A stretch of 64,000 nucleotides of DNA from Lachnospiraceae bacterium (GCA_015057035.1 SVFC01000003.1:62001-126000), one strand, 5' to 3'. Counted from the first letter of the stretch, positions 35,978 to 44,614 are shown. Numbers and translations: made by a program. The notes: generated by a model from the sequence alone, not told the origin.

Positions 35978-36241
35978 ATGTACAATTATGATGACGAAGT
36001 AATTGAAGTATTTCTTGAGAAACAGGAACAGCTTTTTCCAGAAATTGTTGCAGAAACACCGGAAGAAGCAGAAGAATTCTTAGAAGACTGTATGGCAGTA
36101 GTTTGCAAGAATCTTCGCGAAGTAAAAGAGTATTTCGAAGAAGCCGGCACAGATATTGCTGGTATGTCAGATGATGAAATCTTAGAAGCCAGCGAAGTAT
36201 TTGAACTTCCAAGTGGCAGATTTTTAATTGTAGAAGGATAA
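35978..36241 (+). CDS. Small acidic hypothetical protein (87 aa)
   Basis: I do not recognise a named family. The protein is strongly acidic and helical (EVIEVFLEKQEQLFPEIV, TPEEAEEFLEDCMAVVCKNLREVKEYFEE), with no membrane segment or signal. It has two close cysteines (positions 45 and 50) and ends in a short strand-like segment (ELPSGRFLIVEG). GGGAGG lies upstream. Its place between maf and a parvulin lipoprotein, without terminators, argues that it is real and cotranscribed. Confidence 0.75.
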   Translation: MYNYDDEVIEVFLEKQEQLFPEIVAETPEEAEEFLEDCMAVVCKNLREVKEYFEEAGTDIAGMSDDEILEASEVFELPSGRFLIVEG

Positions 36242-36259
36242 GACGAATAGGAACAAAAG

Positions 36260-37261
36260 ATGAAAAGGTTAACGATAGGTGTGCTGGCAATATACCTTGC
36301 TTCTATATTGCTGACAGGTTGTACCATTGGAGATACAGAATATGTACTGGATTTGGAGGTGGTAGTGCCTCAGGGGAATCATGTATTTTCTATTAATGGC
36401 AGCAAGTGCACACAGGAGGAAGCAAAATTATATCTGTGTAACTACCAGAATCTCTACGGTAGTGAGTACGGAATGAATCTTTGGGAACACGATTTTGGGG
36501 CAATGCATGAGGACGAAACTCTGGAAGCTTATGTCAAGGATATTACATTATCTCAGCTTGCCAATATTATCTGTATGAATCTTCTGGCAGATAATAAAGA
36601 GATTACATTGACAGATGTAGAAAAGAGAATGGTAGAAGTGGCTGCAGAAGAGTATTATAAGTCCCTGTCTCAGGCAGAACTTGATTATATGGGCATTGAT
36701 CTGGAATTATTAAAGGATTGTTATGAGAGATATGCCATTGCAGAGAAACTATATGCTACATTGACCCAAGGGGTAAATGAAGAAGTAAGTGATGATGAAG
36801 CTCGTGTGATTCGTGTGCAGCAGATATATGTTTCAACACAGGAAACTGCTTTGGAAGTACAGAAAAAACTAGCAGAGGGTGACGATTTCGCCAGCGTAGC
36901 AAGCAATTACAATGAAGCAGATACCATTGAAACGACAATTAAGCGTGGGGACTATCCTTACGAAGTAGATATGGTGGCTTTTAATCTGGATAATAAACAA
37001 CAATCTGATATGATTGTTACTTCAAACGGATATTATTTTGTCAAGTGTTTGAATAAATTTGAGAGAGAATTAACAGAGCAGAACAAGATTAGTATTATTG
37101 CTCAGAGACAGAAGCAGCAGTTTGATGACGTGTTCCACGCATTTATTGTAGCATCTGAGTTTGAACTAAACGAGGAAATCTGGGGTGATATTGACCCAGA
37201 TACTACTGGCGTCATTACAACGGATAGTTTCTTTGAGGTTTATGACAAATATTTTAATTAA
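36260..37261 (+). CDS. Parvulin-type peptidyl-prolyl isomerase lipoprotein (PrsA-like)
   Basis: The N-terminus is a lipoprotein signal: a hydrophobic helix then LLTGC with the lipidated Cys at position 21. A SurA/PrsA-like helical N-terminal part (TLEAYVKDITLSQLANIICMNLLAD) leads to a PpiC domain at about residues 183-270 (IRVQQIYVSTQETALEVQKK, GDDFASVASNYNEAD, TSNGYYFVKCLNKF). It should sit outside the membrane and help fold secreted proteins. The isomerase domain looks divergent, so activity is uncertain. Confidence 0.85.
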   Translation: MKRLTIGVLAIYLASILLTGCTIGDTEYVLDLEVVVPQGNHVFSINGSKCTQEEAKLYLCNYQNLYGSEYGMNLWEHDFGAMHEDETLEAYVKDITLSQLANIICMNLLADNKEITLTDVEKRMVEVAAEEYYKSLSQAELDYMGIDLELLKDCYERYAIAEKLYATLTQGVNEEVSDDEARVIRVQQIYVSTQETALEVQKKLAEGDDFASVASNYNEADTIETTIKRGDYPYEVDMVAFNLDNKQQSDMIVTSNGYYFVKCLNKFERELTEQNKISIIAQRQKQQFDDVFHAFIVASEFELNEEIWGDIDPDTTGVITTDSFFEVYDKYFN

Positions 37262-37305
37262 ATTGTATGTTATACAAGAGAATTTTTATAGAGGAGAGTT
37301 GAATT

Positions 37306-37875
37306 ATGGAATGGTATTTAGATTGGGAATTTCCTTTCCTGTATTGGTTACAGAGTTTACATAATCCGATTTTGGACCAAATTATGATTTTTATTACTAC
37401 CTTAGGTGATGATGGACTGTTTTGGATTGGCATTGGTATTGTATGTCTTGTGTTGAAAAAGCATCGTCGTGAAGGTCTGCAGGTTTTACTTACTATGTTG
37501 GTTACCTTTATTGTGGGCAACCTGATTCTGAAGAATCTGTTCCACAGAACACGTCCATTTAACTGTGAGGACTCGCTGCTTGATGTTACAGCTTTGATTA
37601 TAGATGAACCAGGAGAATTTTCCTTCCCATCCGGTCATACCATGAATGGATTTGCAGCAGCCTTTGCATTGTTCTTCAATAACAAGAAACTAGGTATACC
37701 AGCCCTTATTCTTGCAGGCTTGATTGCTTTCTCCAGAATGTACCACTTCGTACATTTTCCAACAGACATTCTTGCAGGATTCTGTGTAGGATTTGGAGCA
37801 GCAATTATGATGAACTACATCTTTGATAAGGTGCAGGCGAAGATGGCAGAGAAAAAATTACAAGCTTCTGAATAG
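37306..37875 (+). CDS. PAP2-family membrane phosphatase
   Basis: A 189-residue membrane protein with the three phosphatase motifs: KNLFHRTRPF, PSGHTMNGFAAAF and SRMYHFVHFPTDILAG. About five to six helices are present. Relatives act on undecaprenyl pyrophosphate or other lipid phosphates, so a role in recycling the cell-wall carrier lipid is possible. GAGGAG precedes the start. It is the last gene before the terminator shared with htpG. Confidence 0.88.
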   Translation: MEWYLDWEFPFLYWLQSLHNPILDQIMIFITTLGDDGLFWIGIGIVCLVLKKHRREGLQVLLTMLVTFIVGNLILKNLFHRTRPFNCEDSLLDVTALIIDEPGEFSFPSGHTMNGFAAAFALFFNNKKLGIPALILAGLIAFSRMYHFVHFPTDILAGFCVGFGAAIMMNYIFDKVQAKMAEKKLQASE

Positions 37876-37882
37876 AATTACG

Positions 37883-37937
37883 AAAAAAGTGCCCCTTGAA
37901 GAACAGTTTTTAAATTGTTTCTTCAAGGGGCTTTTTG
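37883..37937. terminator. Bidirectional terminator between the PAP2 gene and htpG
   Basis: GCCCCTTGAAG (37891-37901) and CTTCAAGGGGC (37921-37931) form an 11-bp stem; T5 follows on the plus strand and T6 on the minus strand. Confidence 0.9.
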
Positions 37938-37941
37938 TGTT

Positions 37942-40035
37942 CTATTTTGTTAATAACAACATAATATCATTACTTCTCTTTACGAACTTGGTCATAGCAT
38001 CTACGGAAAGTGGCTGGTTGGAAATCATAGCCAGGTCATAGAGCTGTTCTGCGAACATTGGTACATGTTCGCTGTCTTTGTTTTCTAAGATGTATTTTAC
38101 CAGAGCGTGGTTTGCGTTAAGAGTTAATGTCTGGTCAGCGGCAAACATATTAGGATCCATACCGCCCATGCCGTGCATTGCATACATCTTCATCATATCC
38201 TGCATACGACGTCCTTCTTCAGAAAGAGTAATCACAGAAGCAATGCTGTCGTTCTTTAAACTTTCTACTTTGACAGTAAGTTTGTCGTTGTGTAAAGCAT
38301 TTTTGAATACTTCTGTAAGAGATGTAGTAGCTTCTGTCAGGTCTGCACCAGATTCGTCTTTTAAGGAATCTGTTAAGTCGGCATCGATTCTCTTGAAACG
38401 GTAGTGTTCGTTTCTCATCTCAAGCTGAGAGATGAAGGAGGTATCGATGTTGTGGTTTAAGATAACTGCGTTCATTCCCTGCTCTTTGAAGAGGTTTACA
38501 TACTGTCCCTGCTGATTCAAGTCGGTTACATAGTAGACAGTTGCACGGTCATCTTTATATTCATCGCCGGTGTTTACATCTACGTCATCTGCAACCACTT
38601 CAGCTTCTACAGCTTCACCATCTTTGGTCTTGGCTTCTGAGGTTTCTGTTTCAGAAACTGGCTTCAGTAATTCTGGCAAGGTCTGATATTCGCCGTTGAT
38701 ATCTTTGAACAAGATGTAATCATTCATCTTATCGCAGAATTTTTCATCCTTTAAGCAACCGAATTTAATAAATGGGCTGATGTCATCCCAGTATTTTTCA
38801 TAAGCTTCTTTTTCTGTTTTGCACATTCCAGTAAGTTTGTCTGCCACTTTCTTGGTGATGTACTCAGAGATTTTCTTTACGAAGCCGTCGTTCTGTAATG
38901 CGCTACGGGATACGTTCAGTGGTAAATCTGGACAGTCAATTACACCCTTTAAGAGCATCAGGAATTCTGGAATTACTTCCTTGATGTTGTCAGCGATAAA
39001 TACCTGATTGTTGTATAACTTAATGGTTCCTTCGATGGAATCATATTCGGTATTAATCTTAGGGAAGTAGAGGATACCCTTTAAGTTAAATGGGTAGTCC
39101 ATATTCAGATGAATCCAGAACAGTGGTTCCTTGTAATCTAAAAATACTTTGCGGTAAAAATCCTTGTATTCGTCTTCGGTACACTCGCTTGGAGTTTTTG
39201 CCCAAAGTGGGTGAATGTCGTTGAGGGGCACAGGACGTTTCACGATTTTCAGTTTATCCTTAGCAGGAGATACTTCCACGATTTCCTTGGTGCCATCTTC
39301 GTTCTCATGTTCTTCTGTCTTAGCAGCCTCGTGGATTTCTTCTACAACTTCATCTGTATCTAATCTGTCTGCAACATCGATGGTTTCATACTGAACTTCT
39401 GCGTTCGCCTTAGAAAGGAAGATTTCAGTAGGCATAAAAGAACAGTATTTTTCAATGACTTCTCTTGCACGGTATTCGTTAGCAAAAGCAAGGCTGTCTT
39501 CGTTTAAGAATAAGGTGATTTCGGTACCTACAGTAGTTTTATCAGAGTCTGATAATTCATATTCTGTACCACCATCACAGGACCAGTGAACTGCATTTGC
39601 GCCATTCTGATAAGAGAGGGTATCAATAGTTACCACGTCTGCTACCATAAATGCAGAGTAGAATCCTAAACCGAAGTGACCAATAATCTGGTCGTCGTTG
39701 GATTTGTCTTTGTATTTTTCAATAAAGTCAGTTGCACCAGAAAATGCAATCTTGGTAATGTATTCCTCCACTTCATCAGCAGTCATACCAAGGCCGTTGT
39801 CGATGAATTTGATGGTCTTGTCCTCTGGACTTACGATGACTTCGATCTTGCCCTTGTAGTCGGCTGGAAGAGAGGTTTCGCCCATCATATCCAACTTCTT
39901 TAATTTCGTAATGGCGTCGCATCCGTTGGAGATTAATTCTCTGTAAAAAATATCGTGGTCAGAATAGAGCCATTTTTTAATAATAGGAAATAGATTTTCG
40001 CTGTCGATTGACAGACTTCCATGTTTGTTTGCCAT
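37942..40035 (-). CDS. htpG: Molecular chaperone HtpG (Hsp90)
   Basis: The 697-residue protein has the GHKL ATPase domain (YRELISNGCDAITKLKKL, FIDNGLGMTADEVEEYI, IGHFGLGFYSAFMVAD), a middle domain (KRPVPLNDIHPLW, PLNVSRSALQND) and a C-terminal dimerisation domain. An acidic, Thr/Glu-rich insert near residue 485 is a lineage feature. The ATG at 40035 has AAGGAG 10 bases upstream and gives ANKHGSLSIDSENLF; an earlier in-frame start adds 20 residues not expected for the family. A promoter and a CIRCE operator lie upstream, so HrcA control of htpG is likely. Confidence 0.96.
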   Translation of the reverse strand: MANKHGSLSIDSENLFPIIKKWLYSDHDIFYRELISNGCDAITKLKKLDMMGETSLPADYKGKIEVIVSPEDKTIKFIDNGLGMTADEVEEYITKIAFSGATDFIEKYKDKSNDDQIIGHFGLGFYSAFMVADVVTIDTLSYQNGANAVHWSCDGGTEYELSDSDKTTVGTEITLFLNEDSLAFANEYRAREVIEKYCSFMPTEIFLSKANAEVQYETIDVADRLDTDEVVEEIHEAAKTEEHENEDGTKEIVEVSPAKDKLKIVKRPVPLNDIHPLWAKTPSECTEDEYKDFYRKVFLDYKEPLFWIHLNMDYPFNLKGILYFPKINTEYDSIEGTIKLYNNQVFIADNIKEVIPEFLMLLKGVIDCPDLPLNVSRSALQNDGFVKKISEYITKKVADKLTGMCKTEKEAYEKYWDDISPFIKFGCLKDEKFCDKMNDYILFKDINGEYQTLPELLKPVSETETSEAKTKDGEAVEAEVVADDVDVNTGDEYKDDRATVYYVTDLNQQGQYVNLFKEQGMNAVILNHNIDTSFISQLEMRNEHYRFKRIDADLTDSLKDESGADLTEATTSLTEVFKNALHNDKLTVKVESLKNDSIASVITLSEEGRRMQDMMKMYAMHGMGGMDPNMFAADQTLTLNANHALVKYILENKDSEHVPMFAEQLYDLAMISNQPLSVDAMTKFVKRSNDIMLLLTK

Positions 40036-40101
40036 AATTGTAGTACTCCTTTTTTCTATGTTTAGAGTCGCAAGAATGCAACTCTGAAAAGTCATACTAT
40101 G

Positions 40102-40130
40102 ATGATAAATCCATGAAAAATAAAAGTCAA
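40102..40130 (-). promoter_or_regulatory. Promoter of htpG
   Basis: On the minus strand TTGACT, 17 bases, TATCAT, 66 bases before the htpG start. CIRCE lies 8 bases upstream of the -35 box. Confidence 0.65.
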
Positions 40131-40137
40131 TAGAAAA

Positions 40138-40164
40138 TTAGCACTCTTTTTACAAGAGTGCTAA
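40138..40164. promoter_or_regulatory. CIRCE element (HrcA operator)
   Basis: TTAGCACTC, 9 bases, GAGTGCTAA: an exact match to the CIRCE consensus, here between htpG and the lipoprotein gene. The rest of 40036-40347 holds the two divergent promoters and no gene. Confidence 0.95.
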
Positions 40165-40234
40165 CAAAGGCGCAAAAAGAACGTAAAATCAAGGGTTTAC
40201 AGAATTCTTAAAAGTTTATAAACAAAGGGAAATA

Positions 40235-40264
40235 TAGACAAGTAGCGGTGATTCATGATATGAT
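40235..40264 (+). promoter_or_regulatory. Candidate promoter of the lipoprotein gene
   Basis: TAGACA, 18 bases, TATGAT, 83 bases before the start at 40348. Confidence 0.4.
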
Positions 40265-40347
40265 AGCGGAGTATATAAATCAAGAAAAAAGAACACAATA
40301 TTTGTGATAAATACTATGTATCGCATAGAAAGATTAAGGAGAATAAA

Positions 40348-40998
40348 ATGAAAAAGATAATCGCTCTCTTACTAGTAGTAGCTATGGGGGTAGGATGTAT
40401 GGCTTGTGGCAACAGCAACAATAACAACAGCCAGGTTCCTTCCGAAACCGAGAAAAATACAAATACTGAGAACAGTCAGAATTCGGAGACTTCTGAGACA
40501 GACTCAGACACAGAAGCTCCATTACAGATTACTGATGCCAATGAGATTTTACAGAAAGTCTGGGCAAAATATGCAGATAATGAGAAGTTTGCAGCGGTTG
40601 GTGGACATTTTAGTAAATATACCGATGGCGGCCCTGCCAAATATGACATTAGCCATGTAGCAGATATTGAAGCAGTATTTTGCATTCCAGCAGAAGCAGT
40701 AGCGATGTTGGACGATGCAGCAAGCCTTCAGCATGGCATGAATGTTAATAATTTTTCTGCAATGGCATGTCATATCAAAGAGGGTGCGGATATACAGGTG
40801 ATTATTAATGGAATCAAGAATATGACCCTCAATAACCAGTGGTTATGTGGACATCCAGACCGATTGATTATTGTTACCATCGGCGATGAATATCTGGTAA
40901 CGGCTTTTGGTGATGGACAGATTATTGATCATTTCCAAAACAAACTTATGAGTATCTATGACAATGCTCCAGAATTGGTGGTAGACGAAGATTTGTGA
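40348..40998 (+). CDS. Secreted lipoprotein of unknown function (216 aa)
   Basis: The N-terminus is a lipoprotein signal; either Cys 17 or, more likely by comparison with similar signals, Cys 20 (MACGN) is lipidated. A Ser/Asn/Glu/Thr-rich linker follows to about residue 57. The folded domain (ANEILQKVWAKYADNEKFAAVGGHFS, DDAASLQHGMNVNNFSAMACHIKEG, HPDRLIIVTIGDEYLVTAFGD) is one I associate, without a search, with Lachnospiraceae lipoproteins found beside MBOAT/DHHW O-acetylation genes. That agrees with the DHHW remnant that follows in the same frame after a TGA. Function is unknown. Confidence 0.75.
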   Translation: MKKIIALLLVVAMGVGCMACGNSNNNNSQVPSETEKNTNTENSQNSETSETDSDTEAPLQITDANEILQKVWAKYADNEKFAAVGGHFSKYTDGGPAKYDISHVADIEAVFCIPAEAVAMLDDAASLQHGMNVNNFSAMACHIKEGADIQVIINGIKNMTLNNQWLCGHPDRLIIVTIGDEYLVTAFGDGQIIDHFQNKLMSIYDNAPELVVDEDL

Positions 40999-41010
40999 AC
41001 AGACGGTGGA

Positions 41011-41829
41011 GTGTATGTGTCAAATGGCTATTTTGGCAAAATCGATTCCACTTATAATGAGAACGCAGTGTTGAACGCTTTGCGTAAAATCAACAGCGTG
41101 TATGACACCTATATAAAAGGAACAAATGCAAAAACCTATTGGGCGATTATTCCGGATAAGAATTATTTCCTGGCGGAAGAATTTGGTGCGCCAATGATGG
41201 ACTATAATGCTTTATATGAGGATATGAAGCTTGGGCTTCCACAGATGACTTATATTGAAATCAAAGACCTGCTGGCCATTGAGGATTATTATCGTAATGA
41301 TCTTCATTGGCGACAGGAGAAAATTCTAGATGTGGCACGCCTCCTAGGCGAAAAAATGGGTGTCAAACTAAACAAGTCCTACAGTACCATAGAGTTGGAT
41401 ATTCCAGTGAATAGTACTTATTATGGAACCTTGCCAGCCAGTGTAAAAGACGAGAAGATTGCTTATTTGAATAATTCCTATTTTAAAAAGTGCAAAGCCT
41501 TTGACTATGAAAATAATAAGAACATAGAGATTTACAGTACAGCCCTTGCAAAATCAGAAATATCCTATGATATGTTTCTGGGTGGTGCTCTGTCGGTGAT
41601 TACCTTGGAAAATCCAAAAGCTGAGACCAATCGAGAACTTGTCATTTTTCGCGATTCCTTCGGTAGCAGTATTGCACCACTATTTTTGGAAGGCTATAAA
41701 AAGATTACTTTGCTGGATATTCGCTATCTCAATGAAACCATGGTGGGACAGTTTGTGAAATTTGAAAACCAGGATGTGTTGTTTTTGTATAATACAACTG
41801 TGTTAAATAACCGCAGTTCATTTCGATAA
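41011..41829 (+). pseudogene. DHHW-family protein, 5'-truncated
   Basis: The open frame encodes the C-terminal part of a DHHW (AlgX/DltD-like, SGNH-type) protein: DGGVYVSNGYFGKID, DLHW in place of the DHHW motif, and VIFRDSFGSSIAPLFLEGYKKITLLDIRYL. Complete proteins have a membrane anchor and about 100 more residues in front, which are missing. The frame is the same as that of the preceding lipoprotein gene and is separated from it only by the TGA at 40996-40998, with homologous sequence resuming at once. A GTG at 41011 or 41017 could start translation but lacks a convincing ribosome site. The membrane O-acyltransferase usually found beside such genes is absent. A deletion scar is the best reading; a short secreted protein cannot be excluded. 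Confidence 0.65.
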
Positions 41830-41860
41830 AGAACTTGCTCCTTGGGGCAAGTTCTTTATT
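41829..41860 (+). terminator. Terminator after the DHHW remnant
   Basis: AAGAACTTGC and GCAAGTTCTT form a 10-bp stem; TATTTTT follows. Confidence 0.85.
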
Positions 41861-41924
41861 TTTACTACAACTGAAGTTTCCCAAGAAGGGAAAAATTATT
41901 TTGGTAGAATATGTAAAAATCTAC

Positions 41925-41953
41925 TTGACAGCAAAAAAAGATAGTGCTAATAT
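41925..41953 (+). promoter_or_regulatory. Promoter of the feo operon
   Basis: TTGACA, 17 bases, TAATAT, 47 bases before the feoA start. Confidence 0.85.
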
Positions 41954-41960
41954 CACTTTG

Positions 41961-41978
41961 AGTTAGTTTTGACTAATT
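41961..41978. promoter_or_regulatory. Iron-locus operator, copy 1
   Basis: AGTTAG-TTTTGA-CTAATT starts 7 bases after the -10 box, over the expected transcription start. The same dyad sits at the same distance in the promoter at 44686. The TTAG/CTAA half-sites resemble DtxR-family (IdeR/MntR-like) operators. Confidence 0.7.
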
Positions 41979-42000
41979 GTAGTACGTTTAGGAGGACGAT

Positions 42001-42213
42001 ATGACACTACTTGATGCAGAAATCGGCGCAGAGTATATAATTAAAGATATCGTTACCGATGATGAGGAAATGGACGCATTCCTTTTCACCTTAGGATGTT
42101 ATAGTGGAGAACCAATTACAGTGGTTTCACGCAAAAAGGGTGGATGCGTGGTTTCTATCAAAGACGGCAGATATAATATTGACAATTTCTTGGCAGAAGC
42201 GATTACTATTTAA
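42001..42213 (+). CDS. feoA: FeoA, ferrous iron transport accessory protein
   Basis: A 70-residue SH3-like protein: GAEYIIKDIVTDDEEMDAFLFTLGCYSGEPITVVSRKKGGCVVSIKDGR-type sequence fits FeoA, a small cytoplasmic partner of FeoB. AGGAGG lies 7 bases upstream. It is the first gene of the feo operon and is under an operator-bearing promoter. A long hairpin with a U tract separates it from feoB. Confidence 0.9.
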   Translation: MTLLDAEIGAEYIIKDIVTDDEEMDAFLFTLGCYSGEPITVVSRKKGGCVVSIKDGRYNIDNFLAEAITI

Positions 42214-42225
42214 TGGCTTTTGGTT

Positions 42226-42278
42226 AAATATATGTGGCGGAAAAAGGAATGAATTTTTCAGGGCTGCATATATTTTTT
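42226..42278 (+). terminator. Terminator-like hairpin between feoA and feoB
   Basis: AAATATATGTGGC (42226-42238) pairs with GCTGCATATATTT (42263-42275, two G:U), with an inner GAAAAA/TTTTTC stem. A run of T6 overlaps the end. It could act as an attenuator, a partial terminator or a processing site. Confidence 0.6.
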
Positions 42279-42285
42279 GGAGGAG

Positions 42286-42303
42286 AGTTAGTTGCAACTA
42301 CCT
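42286..42303. promoter_or_regulatory. Possible third copy of the iron-locus operator
   Basis: AGTTAG-TTGCAA-CTACCT matches the left half exactly and the right half at most positions. No good promoter is visible around it, so it is a weaker call. Confidence 0.35.
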
Positions 42304-42363
42304 CGGATTAGAAATTGATGACCAGGTTTACAAAATGTTTTTATTATACAGGAGGAATCCAAA

Positions 42364-44361
42364 ATGAGAATTGCGTTAGCAGGTAACCCAAACAGTGGCA
42401 AAACCACCATGTACAATGCCTTGACAGGCAGACACGAGCGTGTTGGTAACTGGGCGGGTGTAACAGTTGATAAGAAAGAAAGTCCAATTAAGAAGAGCAT
42501 CTACGATGCAGAAGGTTTGATTGCAGTTGACCTTCCGGGTGCATATTCTATGTCGCCATTTACATCAGAAGAAAGTGTTACAAGCAGTTATGTAAAAAAT
42601 GAAAATCCAGATGTTATTATTAACATTGTGGATGCGACTAACTTGAGCCGTAGCTTGTTCTTTACAACACAGCTTATGGAATTGGGAATTCCAGTTGTTG
42701 TAGCGTTAAACAAGAGCGACATCAATGAGAAAAAAGAAACAGAAATCAATGTTTCCCTTCTGTCAGAGAAGTTAGGTTGTCCAGTTGTAGAAACCGTATC
42801 TACCTCTTCGGGACACAACGGTCTTGCGCAGCTTGTAAAAGAAGCGGTTCTGTTGCAAGGGCGCGGTCAGAATGCTCCATATGAAGAGGGCGACGTTGAT
42901 TTATCCAGTAAAGAAGCGGTAGAAGCAGCAGATAGAAAGCGTTATGCATTTGTCAATGACATCGTAAAAGCAGTAGAAACACGTAAAGTATTTACCAAAG
43001 ACAATAATTTCCAGGATAAAATCGACGCATTACTTACAAATCGAATTCTTGGACTTATCATTTTTGCCGCAGTAATGTTCGTGGTATTTGATGTATCACA
43101 GTCAAGCCTTGGACCATGGCTTGCAGATCTTCTGGTAGGCTGGATTGAGATTTTCCAGGGCTGGGTAGGAGAACTGATGGTAGATGCGAATCCATTCCTC
43201 TACTCGCTTGTAGTGGATGGTATTATCGGTGGTGTTGGTGCCGTAGTTGGTTTCCTTCCACTGGTTATGGTAATGTACTTTCTGATTGCCTTGTTAGAAG
43301 ACTGTGGTTATATGGCTCGTGCAACCGTTGTACTTGATCCAATCTTCAAACGTGTAGGTCTTTCCGGAAAATCCGTAATTCCAATGGTAATCGGTACTGG
43401 TTGTGCAATCCCAGGTATTATGGCTTGTCGTACCATCCGTAATGAAAGAGAACGTAGAACTACAGCAATGCTTGCACCATTTATGCCATGTGGCGCAAAA
43501 CTTCCGGTTATCGCATTGTTCGCTGGGGCATTTTTCGGAGATGCTTCCTGGGTAGGAACTCTGATGTATTTTGCCGGAATCGTAATTATTTTCTTCGGCG
43601 CTTTGATTGTAAATAAAATTACCGGACATAAATTGAAAAAATCCTTCTTTATCATGGAGCTTCCAGAGTATAAACTTCCAAGCCTTAAGAGAGCTTGTAC
43701 TTCTATGTTATCTCGTGGGAAAGCTTATATCATCAAAGCTGGTACGATTATCCTCGTATGTAATACTGCAGTTCAGATTATGCAGTCCTTCACCTGGCAG
43801 CTTACACTGGTAGAGGAAGGCGCAGAACATACCTCTATTCTGGCAAGCATCGCTTCGCCATTGGCAGTGGTTCTGATTCCAGTATGTGGCGTGGCAGCAT
43901 GGCAGTTAATGGCAGCCGTTGTAACAGGATTCATCGCAAAAGAAAACGTGGTTGGTACCCTTGCAGTTACATATGCAATTACAAACTTCATCGACGTAGA
44001 TGAACTGGTTATGACAGGCGGCGCAAACGAAGTCGCAATGGCTATGGGACTTACAAAAGCAGCAGCTCTGGCATACCTTATGTTAAACCTCTTTACACCA
44101 CCATGTTTCGCAGCGCTTGGTGCTATGAACTCAGAAATGCAGGACGCAAAATGGTTCTGGGGTGGAGTTGCCCTTCAGATTGCAACAGGATACTCCGTTG
44201 CATTTGTTACATATCAGCTTGGTACATTGATTGTTTCCTTGAAAAACGGCGCAGGATTTGCTTTAGGCGCAGGTTTCGTTCCAGGACTTATTGCAGTGCT
44301 TGTAATGGCAACAATTATTGTGGCAGTTGGGATTTACAATAATAAGAAAAAGATGGTATAA
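42364..44361 (+). CDS. feoB: FeoB, ferrous iron transporter
   Basis: A 665-residue FeoB with the N-terminal G domain: GNPNSGKTTMYNALTG (G1), VDLPGAYSMSP (G3) and NKSD (G4). After a helical GDI-like region come the membrane domains with the two gate motifs: GCAIPGIMACRTI and the later MLARGK-like segment; FMPCGAKLPVIALF is conserved. It imports Fe(II). AGGAGG precedes the start. It is followed by the FeoB-associated Cys-rich peptide gene, so the transport unit is complete. Confidence 0.97.
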   Translation: MRIALAGNPNSGKTTMYNALTGRHERVGNWAGVTVDKKESPIKKSIYDAEGLIAVDLPGAYSMSPFTSEESVTSSYVKNENPDVIINIVDATNLSRSLFFTTQLMELGIPVVVALNKSDINEKKETEINVSLLSEKLGCPVVETVSTSSGHNGLAQLVKEAVLLQGRGQNAPYEEGDVDLSSKEAVEAADRKRYAFVNDIVKAVETRKVFTKDNNFQDKIDALLTNRILGLIIFAAVMFVVFDVSQSSLGPWLADLLVGWIEIFQGWVGELMVDANPFLYSLVVDGIIGGVGAVVGFLPLVMVMYFLIALLEDCGYMARATVVLDPIFKRVGLSGKSVIPMVIGTGCAIPGIMACRTIRNERERRTTAMLAPFMPCGAKLPVIALFAGAFFGDASWVGTLMYFAGIVIIFFGALIVNKITGHKLKKSFFIMELPEYKLPSLKRACTSMLSRGKAYIIKAGTIILVCNTAVQIMQSFTWQLTLVEEGAEHTSILASIASPLAVVLIPVCGVAAWQLMAAVVTGFIAKENVVGTLAVTYAITNFIDVDELVMTGGANEVAMAMGLTKAAALAYLMLNLFTPPCFAALGAMNSEMQDAKWFWGGVALQIATGYSVAFVTYQLGTLIVSLKNGAGFALGAGFVPGLIAVLVMATIIVAVGIYNNKKKMV

Positions 44362-44393
44362 TATGTCTATCATAAGAGAGAGAGGAACTGCAG

Positions 44394-44570
44394 ATGCCTA
44401 GTACGATAGATGTTATAGTGATTATTGTTTTGTGTGTTCTTATGTTGTTTGTATTTGGATATATGGGACATAAGAGAAAACGTGGCAGAGGTTGTATCGG
44501 ATGTCCAGATGCGCCATACTGCGCTAAGAGATTTACAGAAGAAGGCTGTAAAGACGATTACAAATATTAG
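44394..44570 (+). CDS. FeoB-associated Cys-rich membrane protein (58 aa)
   Basis: A short gene of 58 codons just after feoB. The protein has one N-terminal membrane helix (VIVIIVLCVLMLFVFGYM), a basic patch (GHKRKRGRG) and a cysteine cluster, CIGC...YCAKRF...GCKDD, which matches the FeoB-associated Cys-rich family. It probably helps Fe(II) handling at the transporter. GAGGAAC lies 7 bases upstream of the ATG. It is shorter than most gene-finding length limits and easy to miss. Confidence 0.88.
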   Translation: MPSTIDVIVIIVLCVLMLFVFGYMGHKRKRGRGCIGCPDAPYCAKRFTEEGCKDDYKY

Positions 44571-44577
44571 ACCTTTT

Positions 44578-44614
44578 AAAACGCCATCCTGAGATTATTC
44601 AGGGTGGCGTTTTT
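44578..44614 (+). terminator. Terminator of the feo operon
   Basis: AAAACGCCATCCTGA pairs with TCAGGGTGGCGTTTT (one G:T) around GATTAT. Confidence 0.9.

Noticed and set aside
42104-42367. Open frame spanning the end of feoA and the feoA-feoB gap
   Set aside because: It overlaps feoA in another frame, has no ribosome site, resembles no known protein, and the gap is better explained by the long hairpin and operator-like dyad.
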